Part shown: positions 54,085 to 63,188 of the stretch, piece by piece
Layout of the letters: the number at the start of each line of letters is the position of its first letter
Position numbering within the stretch: position 1 is the first letter of the stretch
From: Sphingomonas parva (ex Maeng et al. 2020)
GTDB lineage: Bacteria; Pseudomonadota; Alphaproteobacteria; Sphingomonadales; Sphingomonadaceae
NCBI RefSeq assembly: GCF_004564275.1
Contig: NZ_SPDV01000008.1
Span: forward strand, 102,805-166,804
DNA length: 64,000 nt
Direction of reading: 5' to 3'
The notes under the pieces: generated by a model
What the model was told of the DNA's origin: nothing
What the model saw: only the letters and a program-made list of their open reading frames with translations
Database searches by the model: none
Made by a program: the position numbers and the translations under genes

Positions 54085-56301
54085 ATGCGTAAACTCGTCC
54101 TGCCGCTCGCCGCCGCCGCCATCGCGCTCTCCGCAACCTCCGCTTCCGCCGCCGACCTGACGCTGGAGCGGCTGTTCGCCAGCCCGTCGCTGGCCGGGCC
54201 GAGCCCGCGCCTGCCCAAGCTGTCGCCCGACGGGCGGCTGGTTACCCTGCTGCGCAACCGCGCCGACGAGAAGGACCGCTACGACCTCTGGGCGATCGAA
54301 GCCGCGACCGGCGCGGCGCGGATGCTGGTCGATTCGAAGAAGATCGGCAGCGGCGCCGAGGTCTCGGAGGAGGAGAAGATGCGCCGCGAGCGGCTGCGCA
54401 TCGCCGGCACCAAGGGGATCGTCGATTATGCCTGGGCGCCGGACGGCAAGTCGATCCTGGTGCCGATCGACGGCGACCTGTTCCTCGCGACGCTCGACGG
54501 CGAGGTTCGGCGGCTGACCGAGACGAAGTCGACCGAGATCGACGCCAAGGTCTCGCCGCAGGGGCGCAGCCTGTCCTTCCTCAGGGACCAGAATGTCTAT
54601 GTCGTCGATCTCGCCTCCGGCCGCGAGACCGCGCTGACCAAGGACGGCGGCGGCACCCTGTCCTGGGGCGCGGCCGAGTTCGTCGCGCAGGAGGAGATGG
54701 ACCGGCTGACCGGTTATTGGTGGTCGCCCGACGATCGCTGGCTCGCCGTCGCCCGGGTCGACGAGAGCCCGGTCGCCGTCGTCACCCGCGCCGCGATCGG
54801 CGCGGAGGGGACGCGATTGGTCGAGCAGCGCTATCCCGCCGCCGGCACCAGCAACGCGATCGTCGACCTCTATCTGATGGCGCCCGACGGCAGCCGCCGG
54901 GTCAAGGCCGATCTCGGCGCCGACAAGGACGTCTATCTGACCCGCGTCGACTGGGCGAAGGACGGCAAGAGCCTCTACGTCCAGCGAATGAGCCGGGACC
55001 AGAAGAGGCTCGACGTGCTGCGCGTCGATCCGGCGACCGGCGCCTCCACAATCCTGTTCAGCGAGACCTCGCCGACCTGGCTCAACCTCACCGACAATCT
55101 CAAGCCGCTGGCCGACGGCAGCCTGATCTGGTCGTCGGAGCGCTCCGGCTTCTCGCACCTCTATCGCTGGAAGGCGGGCACATGGACCCAGCTGACCAGA
55201 GGCGACTGGGCGGTCGAGGAGGTCGCCGGCGTCGACGAGCGGACCGGGCGCGTCTATTTCACCGGCACCGCGGAGACGCCGCTCGAGCAGCAGCTCTACT
55301 GGGTGCGCTACGATCGGCCGACCAAGCCGGTGCGGGTCACCGAGGCGGGCTGGTGGAACGAGGTCAAGATGGACGAGAAGGCGACGCACGCCCTCGTCAC
55401 CCGCTCCAATCCGTCTCAGCCGGGGCAGGTCTATCTCACCGACGGCGACGGCAAGCGGATCGCCTGGATCGAGCAGAACGATCTTGCGGCGGCGGACCAT
55501 CCCTATGCGCCCTATCGCGCCAGCCATGTCGCGCCGGCCTACGGCACGCTGAAGGGGCCGGACGGGTCCGACCTTCACTGGCGGATGCTGTCGCCGCCGC
55601 GCGAGCCGGGCCGGAAATATCCGGTGTTCGTCGCGGTCTACGGCGGGCCGCACGGCCAGCGGGTCACCCGCGGCTGGTACAAGGACCTGCCGCTCCACCA
55701 ATATCTGGTCGATCAGGGCTGGATCGTGTTCGCGCTCGACAATCGCGGCACCAACCGGCGCGGAACCAGGTTCGAGAGCGCGATCTACCATGCGATGGGC
55801 GCGGCCGAGGTCGAGGACCAGCTCGCCGGCGTCGAATGGCTGAAGCGCCAGGACTATGTCGATCCCGCGAAGGTGGCGGTGATGGGCTGGTCCTACGGCG
55901 GCTACATGACGCTGAAGCTGCTCGAGAAGGCGCCGGGCACGTTCGCCGCCGGCGTGGCCGGCGCGCCGGTGACCAAATGGGAGCTTTACGACACCTTCTA
56001 CACCGAGCGTTACCTCGGCAATCCGGCGATCGATCCCGCGCCCTATCGCAGCTCCGACGCGCTCGACGAGGCCGGCAAGATCGCCGATCCCCTGCTGCTC
56101 CTCCACGGCATGGCCGACGACAATGTCGTGTTCGAGAATTCGACCGCGCTGATCGCGCGCCTCCAGAAGGAGAAGACGCCGTTCGACCTGATGGTCTATC
56201 CGGGCGCGACCCATGCCGTCTCGGGCGAGGGCAACCAGATCCACCTTTGGAAGACGATCACCCGCTTCCTCGACCGCGAGGTGAAGGGCGCGCCGGATTG
56301 A
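54085..56301 (+). CDS. S9 family prolyl oligopeptidase, dipeptidyl-peptidase IV type
   Basis: Exported serine peptidase that probably removes X-Pro or X-Ala dipeptides. It is 738 aa from ATG 54085 with a signal peptide (LPLAAAAIALSATSASAAD). The N-terminal ~470 residues form the beta-propeller, with EEMDRLTGYWWSPDD carrying the Glu pair that anchors the substrate amino end in DPP-IV. The hydrolase domain has the nucleophile in GWSYGGYM, Asp in HGMADDNVVF and His in GATHAV. It is convergent with the M28 peptidase. Confidence 0.94.
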   Translation: MRKLVLPLAAAAIALSATSASAADLTLERLFASPSLAGPSPRLPKLSPDGRLVTLLRNRADEKDRYDLWAIEAATGAARMLVDSKKIGSGAEVSEEEKMRRERLRIAGTKGIVDYAWAPDGKSILVPIDGDLFLATLDGEVRRLTETKSTEIDAKVSPQGRSLSFLRDQNVYVVDLASGRETALTKDGGGTLSWGAAEFVAQEEMDRLTGYWWSPDDRWLAVARVDESPVAVVTRAAIGAEGTRLVEQRYPAAGTSNAIVDLYLMAPDGSRRVKADLGADKDVYLTRVDWAKDGKSLYVQRMSRDQKRLDVLRVDPATGASTILFSETSPTWLNLTDNLKPLADGSLIWSSERSGFSHLYRWKAGTWTQLTRGDWAVEEVAGVDERTGRVYFTGTAETPLEQQLYWVRYDRPTKPVRVTEAGWWNEVKMDEKATHALVTRSNPSQPGQVYLTDGDGKRIAWIEQNDLAAADHPYAPYRASHVAPAYGTLKGPDGSDLHWRMLSPPREPGRKYPVFVAVYGGPHGQRVTRGWYKDLPLHQYLVDQGWIVFALDNRGTNRRGTRFESAIYHAMGAAEVEDQLAGVEWLKRQDYVDPAKVAVMGWSYGGYMTLKLLEKAPGTFAAGVAGAPVTKWELYDTFYTERYLGNPAIDPAPYRSSDALDEAGKIADPLLLLHGMADDNVVFENSTALIARLQKEKTPFDLMVYPGATHAVSGEGNQIHLWKTITRFLDREVKGAPD

Positions 56302-56325
56302 CCGGCCGCGGCCGACCTCGCGAGA

Positions 56326-58545
56326 TCACAGCCGCAGCTTGACCGAGACGTAGCGGGTGTCGGGCGCGTAATGCGGCGTCGCGTCGGCCGGGCGGGCGCG
56401 GAGCAGCGGCGCGGCGGCGGGCGGCAGGCCGCTGCGCAGGGCGACCAGATCGGCGTCGACCGGACGCGGCGAGGCGATCTGCACCGTCACGACCAGCCCC
56501 TCGCAGGCGCGGCCCATGCAGCGCAGCAGGAAGGGCTCGTCCTTCGCGCCGGCGCCGAAGCGCGCGGCGGAGCGGCCGGATCGTGCCGACAGCATTGGGG
56601 TATCCGGAGCGAAGCGGAGCAGGAGGCTCTCGGCGCCGGCGCCGCGCAGCCGCAGGGTGACCAGCCGGCCGCCGCGTATGGAGCGGCGTTCGAGCATTTC
56701 GGCAGACGGCGCGGCGAGCGGGACGGGTGGTGCCGGCGCGCCCAGGCGCTTGCCCGGCGCCCAGGGCACCTCGGCGTTGCGGCGGAAGCCGGCGAAGGCG
56801 GCGGGGAGGGGGCCGCCGTCGTGATTGACCAGCCACTGGCCGCGCCGCGCCGCCGGATCCCAGGCGTAATCGATGCGGAAGTTCTGCTTGGCCGCGGCGT
56901 CGTAAGCGGGCGCGGCCGCGGCGACCGCCCAGCCGCCGGCGAGCAGGGCGGCGGCCGCCGTGAGCCCCGCCGAGGCCGGGACATCGCCGAGCCGCGGCGT
57001 CAGCTCGATCAGCACGGGCAGGACGAGCAGGGCCGCGATCGGCGCGAACAGCCAGGCGGCCGAGAGTCCGAGCAGGACCTGGGCGAGGTGGAGGAGCGGC
57101 GCCCAGCTCAGCAGCAGCAGGATCCAGGCGGCCAGCGCGCCGACCCGTTCGGCCCGCGGCCATCGCGGCGCCAGGGCCATCCCGAGCAGGGCGACGGCCG
57201 GCGGCGCGAGGAAGAAGATCGAGGCGCCGGGCATGGTCAGCGCGATCAGGGTCCCGAAGGCGAGGAAGAGCAGCCAGAAGGCGGCGCGCAGCGCGCGGCG
57301 ATCGGCGGGCCGCCGCCACGCGAACAGCGCCAAAGCGGCGGCGAGCGCCGAGGCGTCGATCGCCGCCGAGGTCAGCTCCGGATGGGCCAGCCAGAAGGCG
57401 CCCGGCTTCACCATCCAGACCGCCGCCTGGCCGAGCAGAGTCGCGACGACCGCCGCCAGCAGTGCGCCGGCGAGCAGCGCCAGCGCGCCGGCAAGGCCGC
57501 GCCGCCGCCGCCAGGCGACCAGCGCGGCGCCGGCGAAGAGCACGATCACGCCGCCGACGGCCAGCGGCTGGGGGAGGCGGAGGAGGGCCCGGCCGAGCAG
57601 GTCGGCATAGACGGTCTCGCCGCCACCGCCGACGGGAAGGGCGGGGCTGGTCGCGAGCCGGGCCGCCGCGGCCAGCGCCTGTATCCCCATGTGCCGCACG
57701 CTGCGCGGATCGAGGTTGGCGAGGCGATCGTCGCGGCTGTGATAGCGGCTCTCGTTGCCGATGATCGCATAATTGAGCATCGTCCACGGCCGCTCGTGGA
57801 AGAAGGTGACGTCGGTCGCATTGGGGATGTTGGAATAAGCGTCGGCGGTGAGCGAGCTCGCCACCGGCCGCACCGCGCCGGCGGCGAAGGCGGCGATCGC
57901 GGGGCCGTTCGGACGGCTGGTCTCGAACATGATCGCCGGGCCGGTGACGCCCCGCGCCTCGAGGTTGATCGCCGCGCCGACCCGGGCGGCGAGCGGGTCC
58001 TGATCGAGGAAGAAGCGGGCGCCGAGCAGGCCCGCTTCCTCGCCGTCGGTGAACAGCAGGGTGACCGGCCGGGCGAGGCGGCGCGCCTTGAGCAAGGCGG
58101 CGGTCTCGAGCGCGACGGCGACGCCGAGGCCGTCGTCGGCGGCGCCTGGTCCGGTGGGGCTCGAATCGTAATGCGAGGCGATCAGCAGGTGCCGCCCGGT
58201 GGCCGGCCCGAACGTGGCGCGGACATTGCGCACCCGGGCGCAGGTGACGAAGCGCATCCGCGGGAAGCCGCTGCAGGCGATCCCGTCGGTCACCACCGGC
58301 GCGAGACCGAGGGCGCGCAGCTCGGCGACCAGGCGCGCGCGGACCGCGTCGTTGGCCGGACTGTCGACCGGATGCGGCCGCTCGTCGCCGAGGATGCGGG
58401 CAAGGCGGGCGAGGGCGCGGCCGGTGTCGAACGCCCCCGGCGCCGCCTGCGCCGGCACGTCGGGGACCTGGACCATCGCGCCCTTGAAGCCGAGGGCGAC
58501 GAGCAGGAAGAGAAGCGCGGCCGCAGCCGCCCAGGTCCGTCTCAT
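56326..58545 (-). CDS. Membrane-anchored M28 family metallopeptidase
   Basis: 739 aa. An N-terminal helix (WAAAAALLFLLVALGFKGAM) leads into a periplasmic M28 zinc peptidase domain. Ligand motifs are IASHYDSSP (His), GAADDGLGV (Asp), TDGEEAGLLGARF (Glu pair) and YHSRDDRLANLD (His). About eight membrane helices fill residues 320-560, and a second soluble domain follows. Similar ER/vacuolar-type architectures are known in this clan. It may act with the adjacent S9 peptidase in peptide breakdown. Confidence 0.88.
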   Translation of the reverse strand: MRRTWAAAAALLFLLVALGFKGAMVQVPDVPAQAAPGAFDTGRALARLARILGDERPHPVDSPANDAVRARLVAELRALGLAPVVTDGIACSGFPRMRFVTCARVRNVRATFGPATGRHLLIASHYDSSPTGPGAADDGLGVAVALETAALLKARRLARPVTLLFTDGEEAGLLGARFFLDQDPLAARVGAAINLEARGVTGPAIMFETSRPNGPAIAAFAAGAVRPVASSLTADAYSNIPNATDVTFFHERPWTMLNYAIIGNESRYHSRDDRLANLDPRSVRHMGIQALAAAARLATSPALPVGGGGETVYADLLGRALLRLPQPLAVGGVIVLFAGAALVAWRRRRGLAGALALLAGALLAAVVATLLGQAAVWMVKPGAFWLAHPELTSAAIDASALAAALALFAWRRPADRRALRAAFWLLFLAFGTLIALTMPGASIFFLAPPAVALLGMALAPRWPRAERVGALAAWILLLLSWAPLLHLAQVLLGLSAAWLFAPIAALLVLPVLIELTPRLGDVPASAGLTAAAALLAGGWAVAAAAPAYDAAAKQNFRIDYAWDPAARRGQWLVNHDGGPLPAAFAGFRRNAEVPWAPGKRLGAPAPPVPLAAPSAEMLERRSIRGGRLVTLRLRGAGAESLLLRFAPDTPMLSARSGRSAARFGAGAKDEPFLLRCMGRACEGLVVTVQIASPRPVDADLVALRSGLPPAAAPLLRARPADATPHYAPDTRYVSVKLRL

Positions 58546-58775
58546 TGTCCCTCCCGCTTTTGTGCGCGCGGTTCATAGCAAGCTCGGCGGGTGCGGCCAA
58601 AGGGGGCCGGGCAATGCGCCCGATCGCGCGAGCGGCGGGATCCCAAGCAGGCTCGGTGCCGCGGATCGGCCACGGGCACATGGAAATCGACGCGGGTGGT
58701 ATGGGATCCAATACTCTGCGATTGTATCTCGCGCGAATGTGACTAACTGGGGCGAACGGATTCCAGGAGATCGAA

Positions 58776-59804
58776 ATGGGTTATCGGGTGGTGGTCGTCG
58801 GCGCGACCGGCAATGTCGGGCGCGAGATGCTGAACATCCTCCACGAGCGGCAATTTCCGCTCGACGACATCGCCGTGGTCGCCTCGCCGCGCTCGACCGG
58901 CAGCGTCATCGATTTCGGCGACAGCGGCCGCGAGATCCGGGTCAAGAACATCGAGCATTTCGATTTCGCCGGCTGGGACATCGCTCTGTTCGCCGCCGGA
59001 TCGGCCGTGTCGAAGGACTATGCGCCCAAGGCCGCCGCGGCGGGCTGCACGGTCATCGACAACAGCTCGCTCTACCGGATGGACCCGGACGTGCCGCTGA
59101 TCGTGCCCGAGGTGAACGCCGAGGCGATCGACGGCTATCGCCGCAAGAACATCATCGCCAACCCGAACTGCTCGACCGCCCAGCTCGTCGTCGCGCTGAA
59201 GCCGCTGCACGAGCGCGCCCGGATCAAGCGGGTGGTGGTCGCGACCTACCAGTCGGTCTCCGGCGCGGGGAAGAGCGGCATGGATGAGCTGTTCGAACAG
59301 AGCCGCAACATCTTCGTCGGCGACGCCAACGAGCCGGTGTTCTTCACCAAGCAGATCGCCTTCAACGTCATCCCGCACATCGACGTCTTCCTCGACGACG
59401 GATCGACCAAGGAAGAGTGGAAGATGGTGGTCGAGACCAAGAAGATCCTCGACCCCTCGATCAAGCTGACCGCGACCTGCGTGCGCGTGCCGGTGTTCGT
59501 CGGCCACAGCGAGGCGGTGAACATCGAGTTCGAGGACGAGATCTCGGCCGAGGAGGCCCAGGCCATCCTGCGCGAGGCGCCGGGGGTGATGCTCGTCGAC
59601 AAGCGCGAGGACGGCGGCTACGTCACCCCGGTGGAGGCGGTCGGCGAATATGCCACCTACGTCAGCCGCGTCCGCGAGGACCCGACGGTGGAGAACGGCC
59701 TCAGCCTGTGGTGCGTGTCGGACAATCTGCGCAAGGGCGCCGCGCTCAATGCGGTGCAGATCGCCGAGCTGCTCGGCCGGCGGCATCTGCAGAAGGCGGC
59801 GTAA
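58776..59804 (+). CDS. asd: Aspartate-semialdehyde dehydrogenase
   Basis: Reduces aspartyl phosphate to the semialdehyde for lysine, DAP, threonine and methionine synthesis. It is 342 aa from ATG 58776 with AGGAGAT. It has the NADP motif VVVGATGNVGREMLNIL, NSSLYRMDPDVPLIVPEVN, the catalytic Cys in NPNCSTAQLV, and CVRVPVFVGHSEAVNIEFE with the active His. Functionally linked to dapF at 24 kb. Repeats follow its stop. Confidence 0.97.
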   Translation: MGYRVVVVGATGNVGREMLNILHERQFPLDDIAVVASPRSTGSVIDFGDSGREIRVKNIEHFDFAGWDIALFAAGSAVSKDYAPKAAAAGCTVIDNSSLYRMDPDVPLIVPEVNAEAIDGYRRKNIIANPNCSTAQLVVALKPLHERARIKRVVVATYQSVSGAGKSGMDELFEQSRNIFVGDANEPVFFTKQIAFNVIPHIDVFLDDGSTKEEWKMVVETKKILDPSIKLTATCVRVPVFVGHSEAVNIEFEDEISAEEAQAILREAPGVMLVDKREDGGYVTPVEAVGEYATYVSRVREDPTVENGLSLWCVSDNLRKGAALNAVQIAELLGRRHLQKAA

Positions 59805-59822
59805 GAGCGCCAGGCACTCCTC

Positions 59823-59962
59823 ATCCTCCCTGTCGCCGCAGGCGATGGGGAGGGGGACCGCGCGTAGCGCGGTGGAAGGGCCAGGGCATAATCCGAGCGT
59901 CCTGCCCCTCCACCAGCGTTCGGCTGGTCCCCCTCCCCATGGGCTTCGCCCACAGGGAGGAT
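59823..59962. repeat. Two-unit palindromic intergenic element after asd
   Basis: The left unit is a hairpin CCTCCC-GTCGCCGCAGGCGA-GGGGAGG joined to GGGGACCGCGCGTAGCGCGG-TGG. The right unit is the same module inverted (CCACCAGCGTTCGGCTGG, then GGTCCCCCTCCCCATGGG, ending CAGGGAGG). This makes a BIME-like pair of about 140 bp. The hairpin loops vary while the CCTCCC and GGGGAGGGGGACCGC shoulders stay constant. Confidence 0.85.
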
Positions 59963-59969
59963 TGTTCCT

Positions 59970-60593
59970 TCAGTAGCCCGTATACCGCCCCGGGCGGTGC
60001 CAGGCGATCAGCACGCCGCTGATCGCGGCGGCGCTCGCCACCGAGAGCAGGAATTGCGTCGGCGCGAGCACGGGGAGGGAGGCGGCGAGGATGATCGCGT
60101 CGCCGATCAGCGAGGTGCGGCCGGCGTTCCAGCCGCGGCGGCGCTGGAGGGCCAAGGCGACGATGCCGAGCCCGCCGACGCCGGCATGGTGGCGGGCGAG
60201 GGCGAGGATGCCCATGCCGATGATCGTGCCGCCGAACAGGGCCGCGAACAGGCCGTTCACGTCCTCGAGCCGGAAGGCGAGGGGCGCGAGCAGGGCAAGG
60301 CCGGTGATCGCCAGATTGGCGAGCACGGTGCGCACCATGAAGCCGTTGCCCATGCTCCGCCGAGCCAGCCAGAAGAAGGGCAGGTTGAGCAGGGTGAACA
60401 GCAGGCCGGCGGGCAGCGGCAGGAGGTAGGAGAGCAGCAAGGCGATGCCGGCCATGCCGCCGGTGACCAGGCCGGCGCTCTTCAGCCAGACCAGGCCGAG
60501 GGTGACGAAGGCGCAACCGATCGCGAAGGCGTAGACGTCCTCGACCAGGCTGTGCGGCTTGCCCGCGGCGAGCGCGGGATCGGGGGCGTTCAT
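59970..60593 (-). CDS. YitT-family integral membrane protein
   Basis: 207 aa from ATG 60593 with about five to six membrane helices. Typical segments are AIGCAFVTLGLVWLKSAGLV, TGGMAGIALLLSYL, FTLLNLPFFWLARRSMG and GGTIIGMGILALARHHAGVG. The full-length Firmicutes YitT has an extra DUF2179 tail that is absent here. The transported substrate is unknown. Confidence 0.85.
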   Translation of the reverse strand: MNAPDPALAAGKPHSLVEDVYAFAIGCAFVTLGLVWLKSAGLVTGGMAGIALLLSYLLPLPAGLLFTLLNLPFFWLARRSMGNGFMVRTVLANLAITGLALLAPLAFRLEDVNGLFAALFGGTIIGMGILALARHHAGVGGLGIVALALQRRRGWNAGRTSLIGDAIILAASLPVLAPTQFLLSVASAAAISGVLIAWHRPGRYTGY

Positions 60594-61125
60594 GCGTGGC
60601 TCCGGCGGTGGCCGGCATCCTCTCGTCCCGTCTGGCGCGGGGTCGCGGCGGGTTAGGCGGGAAGCGGCGCGGAGACAAGGGCAGTGGCAGCTCGCTCGCA
60701 CCCGCCGCAGCGGGAGCGCGTGTATTTCGCTTCACCTGTCAAGGACCGAGGACGCGACGAGCTGGGCCTGGCCAGCAACAGGGAACGTAACGGGAACATA
60801 GGGTGCGTGTCAATGAAGGATGCACCCTCGTCGTCGTGGCAAGGAGGCGAGGGGCCCAACGGCTGACGGATCCTCCCCTACGAGGGAAGGTGGCAGGCGA
60901 ATGTGCGGGCCATTTTGCCCCCGGCACGACTCCGGACTGCCGGGAGCAGTCCGCACCCTCATTGACGGAGGGGTGTCAGCATCTTCGGAGGGGCTGTGCA
61001 GACGAGGAGCGCTGACACCCCACCACCGCGCTGTGCGCGGTCCCCCTCCCCTTACAGGGGAGGATGGTCCTTTTCTTCCCCGCGCGTCTGTCCCAAGCTT
61101 CACCCTCAATCACAGGAGCGAGACG
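60594..61125. other. Gene-free stretch with several inverted repeats
   Basis: No coding frame here is convincing. It contains GGGTGC...GCACCC around 60800-60830, and GGACTGC-CGGGA-GCAGTCC at about 60934-60952. A perfect 10-bp pair GGGTGTCAGC (60971-60980) and GCTGACACCC (61011-61020) and parts of the palindromic repeat family at both ends are also present. Confidence 0.6.
60869..61071. repeat. Diverged copy of the palindromic intergenic element
   Basis: The right end (61021-61065) has CCACCGCGC-TGTGCGCGGTCC followed by CCCTCCCCTTACAGGGGAGG, the standard unit. The left end has ATCCTCCCCTACGAGGGAAGG, a decayed inverse unit. The interior carries the unrelated GGGTGTCAGC/GCTGACACCC pair. Confidence 0.65.
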
Positions 61126-61569
61126 ATGGCCGATCGGATGGAGGGCGGGTGCGCCTGCGGGCGGGTGCGGTATGTGGCGGAGGTCGACAATGACGACGCC
61201 TATCTCTGCCATTGCCGGATGTGCCAGAGAGCGACCGGCAGCGTCTCGATCGCGTTCAAGGGGATCAGGAAGGACGCGGTGACCTGGGCGCAGGCGCCCG
61301 ATCTCTACACCTCGTCGCCGATCGCCCGCCGGCCCTATTGCCGCGAATGCGGCACCTCGCTCGGCTTCGAATTCCCCGACAGCGAGACGATGGACCTGAC
61401 CGTCGCCTCGTTCGACGATCCGTCGCGCTTCGTGCCGCGCCACCATTTCGGCGCCGAGAGCCTCCACCGCGCCTGGCTCAACACCGAGGGGCTGAAGGAG
61501 ATCAGGACCGAGGAGCACAAGACCCTGGTCGAGCGCTGGGTCAAGGCGACGGGCTCGGCGCCGGTTTGA
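61126..61569 (+). CDS. GFA-family protein
   Basis: 147 aa from ATG 61126. Zinc-site cysteines are in GGCACGRVRY, CHCRMCQRATG and YCRECGTSLGFEF. The family HxxxxSLHRAW-like segment is FGAESLHRAWLN. A typical sphingomonad GFA protein; the substrate is unknown. It is distinct from the shorter member at 39659-40033. Confidence 0.9.
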   Translation: MADRMEGGCACGRVRYVAEVDNDDAYLCHCRMCQRATGSVSIAFKGIRKDAVTWAQAPDLYTSSPIARRPYCRECGTSLGFEFPDSETMDLTVASFDDPSRFVPRHHFGAESLHRAWLNTEGLKEIRTEEHKTLVERWVKATGSAPV

Positions 61570-61573
61570 TTAT

Positions 61574-61732
61574 TCCTCCCCGGAACGGGGAGGGGGACCG
61601 CACGAAGTGCGGTGGAGGGGGCTCGTCATCTGGCCGAGCGTTGGCCAACCGCCCGGCGCGCAGTGCGGGTCTCTGGACCCCCTCCACCACGTCGCTCCGC
61701 GCCGCGGTCCCCCTCCCCGCAAGCGGGGAGGA
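61574..61732. repeat. Palindromic intergenic element between GFA gene and hydrolase copy 1
   Basis: Left unit TCCTCCCCGG-AACGGGGAGG with GGACCGCACGAAGTGCGGTGG, and inverted right unit CCACCACGTCGC...GCGCCGCGGTCCCC with CTCCCCGC-AAGCGGGGAGG. Part of it (from 61587) is included in the tandem duplication. Confidence 0.85.
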
Positions 61733-62609
61733 TCTTGGAACCGGGTCCATGCGTCGCTAGGGCGGCCCGCGCGTTGGCCGGGCGAGGAGCACAGGACTTG
61801 GAAGCGACACGACACGAATTCGCCGCGCCGGACGGGGTGCGGCTGAGCTGGGCGGAGATGGGCCCCGCCGAGGGCCGGCCGGTGGTGCTGCTCCACGGCC
61901 TGTTCTCGGACGCCGAGACCAACTGGCTGAAGTTCGGCCATGCCGCCCAGATCGCCGCGCGCGGCTTCCGGGTGATCATGCCCGACCTCAGGGCCCATGG
62001 GATGAGCGGCAAGCCGCACGAGGCGGCGGCCTATCCGCCCGACGTGCTCGCGCACGACGGGCTGGCGCTGGTCGACCATCTCGGCCTCGGCGATTACGAC
62101 CTCGGCGGCTATTCACTGGGCGGGCGGACGGCGGTGCGGATGGTGATCCTCGGCGCGCGGCCGCGGCGGCTGATCGTCGCCGGCATGGGGCTCAGGGGGC
62201 TGCTGAACACCGGCGGCCGCGCCCACCATTTCCGCAAGATCCTGACCGGCCTCGGCAGCCACAGCCGCGGCTCGCCCGGATGGCTGGCCGAGGCCTTCCT
62301 CAAGACCACCGGCGGCGATCCCGAGGCTTTGCTGCCCCTGCTCGGCAGCTTCGTCGATTCGACCGAGACGGAGATCCGGGGGATCGCGGTGCCGACCCTG
62401 GTGCTGGCCGGCGCCGAGGACCAGGACAACGGCCCGGCGGTCGACCTCGAGGCGGTGCTGCCCGACGCGCGCTTCGTCGAAGTGCCCGGCAACCACATGA
62501 GCGCGGTGACCAAGCCGGAGCTGGGCCGGGCGATCGCGGGGTTCCTGGCGGAATGACAGTCCTCCCCATCAGCGCGGAGCGCTGATGGGGAGGGGGACCG
62601 CGCGTAGCG
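61587..62609. repeat. Tandem duplication, copy 1 (identical part visible)
   Basis: From GGGGAGGGGGACCGCACG at 61587 the sequence matches 62978-64000 at a constant offset of 1,391 bp with no difference that I can see. Upstream of this base the two diverge (c versus t). The true unit is probably 1,391 bp (61587-62977), with copy 2 running past the window end. Confidence 0.93.
61798..62556 (+). CDS. Alpha/beta hydrolase, copy 1
   Basis: 252 aa from TTG 61798, chosen because GAGGAGCACAGGAC lies just upstream and translation from there begins at the hydrolase fold (HEFAAPDGVRLSWAEMG). It has the oxyanion loop VLLHGLFSDAETNW, nucleophile Ser in GGYSLGGRTA, Asp in LAGAEDQDNGP and His in VPGNHMSAV. 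The substrate is unknown. It is identical to the copy at 63189-63947. Confidence 0.88.
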   Translation: MEATRHEFAAPDGVRLSWAEMGPAEGRPVVLLHGLFSDAETNWLKFGHAAQIAARGFRVIMPDLRAHGMSGKPHEAAAYPPDVLAHDGLALVDHLGLGDYDLGGYSLGGRTAVRMVILGARPRRLIVAGMGLRGLLNTGGRAHHFRKILTGLGSHSRGSPGWLAEAFLKTTGGDPEALLPLLGSFVDSTETEIRGIAVPTLVLAGAEDQDNGPAVDLEAVLPDARFVEVPGNHMSAVTKPELGRAIAGFLAE

Positions 62610-62932
62610 CGGTGGAGGGGCCGGGCAGACCGGCAAGGAGCACCCGGCCCCTCCACCAGCCTGCGGCCACCGGCTGCTGCGCAGCCGGGTTCCGCCTTCC
62701 GGCATGCCCCCGGCGTGCCGCGGCTACACCCCCCTCCCCATCCGCTGCGCGGACAGGGAGGAACGAGGGGGACCGTCGCCGAAGGCGGTGGTGGAGGGGG
62801 GCCTCCATCCACACCGGCCCAGGGGCGGGTCCACGCCAGCGTCCGAGTTATAGCCGAAGCGACCTGCAATGGGCCCCCTCCACCATGCTTCGCATGGTCC
62901 CCCTCCCCATCGCCTGCGGCGACAGGGAGGAC
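62560..62932. repeat. Cluster of palindromic intergenic elements
   Basis: Several units lie head to tail: CCTCCCCATCAGCGC-GGAGCGCTGATGGGGAGG with GGACCGCGCGTAGCGCGGTGG. An inverted CCCCTCCCCATCCGCTGCGCGGACAGGGAGG and a unit GGACCGTCGCCGAAGGCGGTGG follow. The last is CCACCATGCTTCGCATGGTCC with CCCTCCCCATCGCCTGCGG...GGGAGG. No gene is seen between 62557 and 63188. Confidence 0.85.
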
Positions 62933-62950
62933 TGTCGAGCGAGTCGGCGC

Positions 62951-63123
62951 CTCATCCTCCCTGTCCGCAAAGCGGATGGGGAGGGGGACCGCACGAAGTG
63001 CGGTGGAGGGGGCTCGTCATCTGGCCGAGCGTTGGCCAACCGCCCGGCGCGCAGTGCGGGTCTCTGGACCCCCTCCACCACGTCGCTCCGCGCCGCGGTC
63101 CCCCTCCCCGCAAGCGGGGAGGA
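62951..63123. repeat. Palindromic element before hydrolase copy 2
   Basis: The left unit CCTCCCTGTCCGC-AAAGCGGATGGGGAGG joins the duplicated sequence at 62978. The right unit (to 63123) is identical to that at 61732. The duplication boundary falls inside the left hairpin. Confidence 0.85.
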
Positions 63124-63188
63124 TCTTGGAACCGGGTCCATGCGTCGCTAGGGCGGCCCGCGCGTTGGCCGGGCGAGGAGCACAGGAC

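Noticed and set aside
54073..58578. Antisense frames of more than 700 codons opposite the S9 and M28 peptidases
   Set aside because: Compositionally biased shadows. The sense genes carry complete catalytic motifs and signal or membrane segments.
59823..63123. CRISPR array from regularly recurring palindromes
   Set aside because: The units are irregularly spaced, inverted relative to each other and have variable loops. There is no constant direct repeat with uniform spacers and no cas genes.
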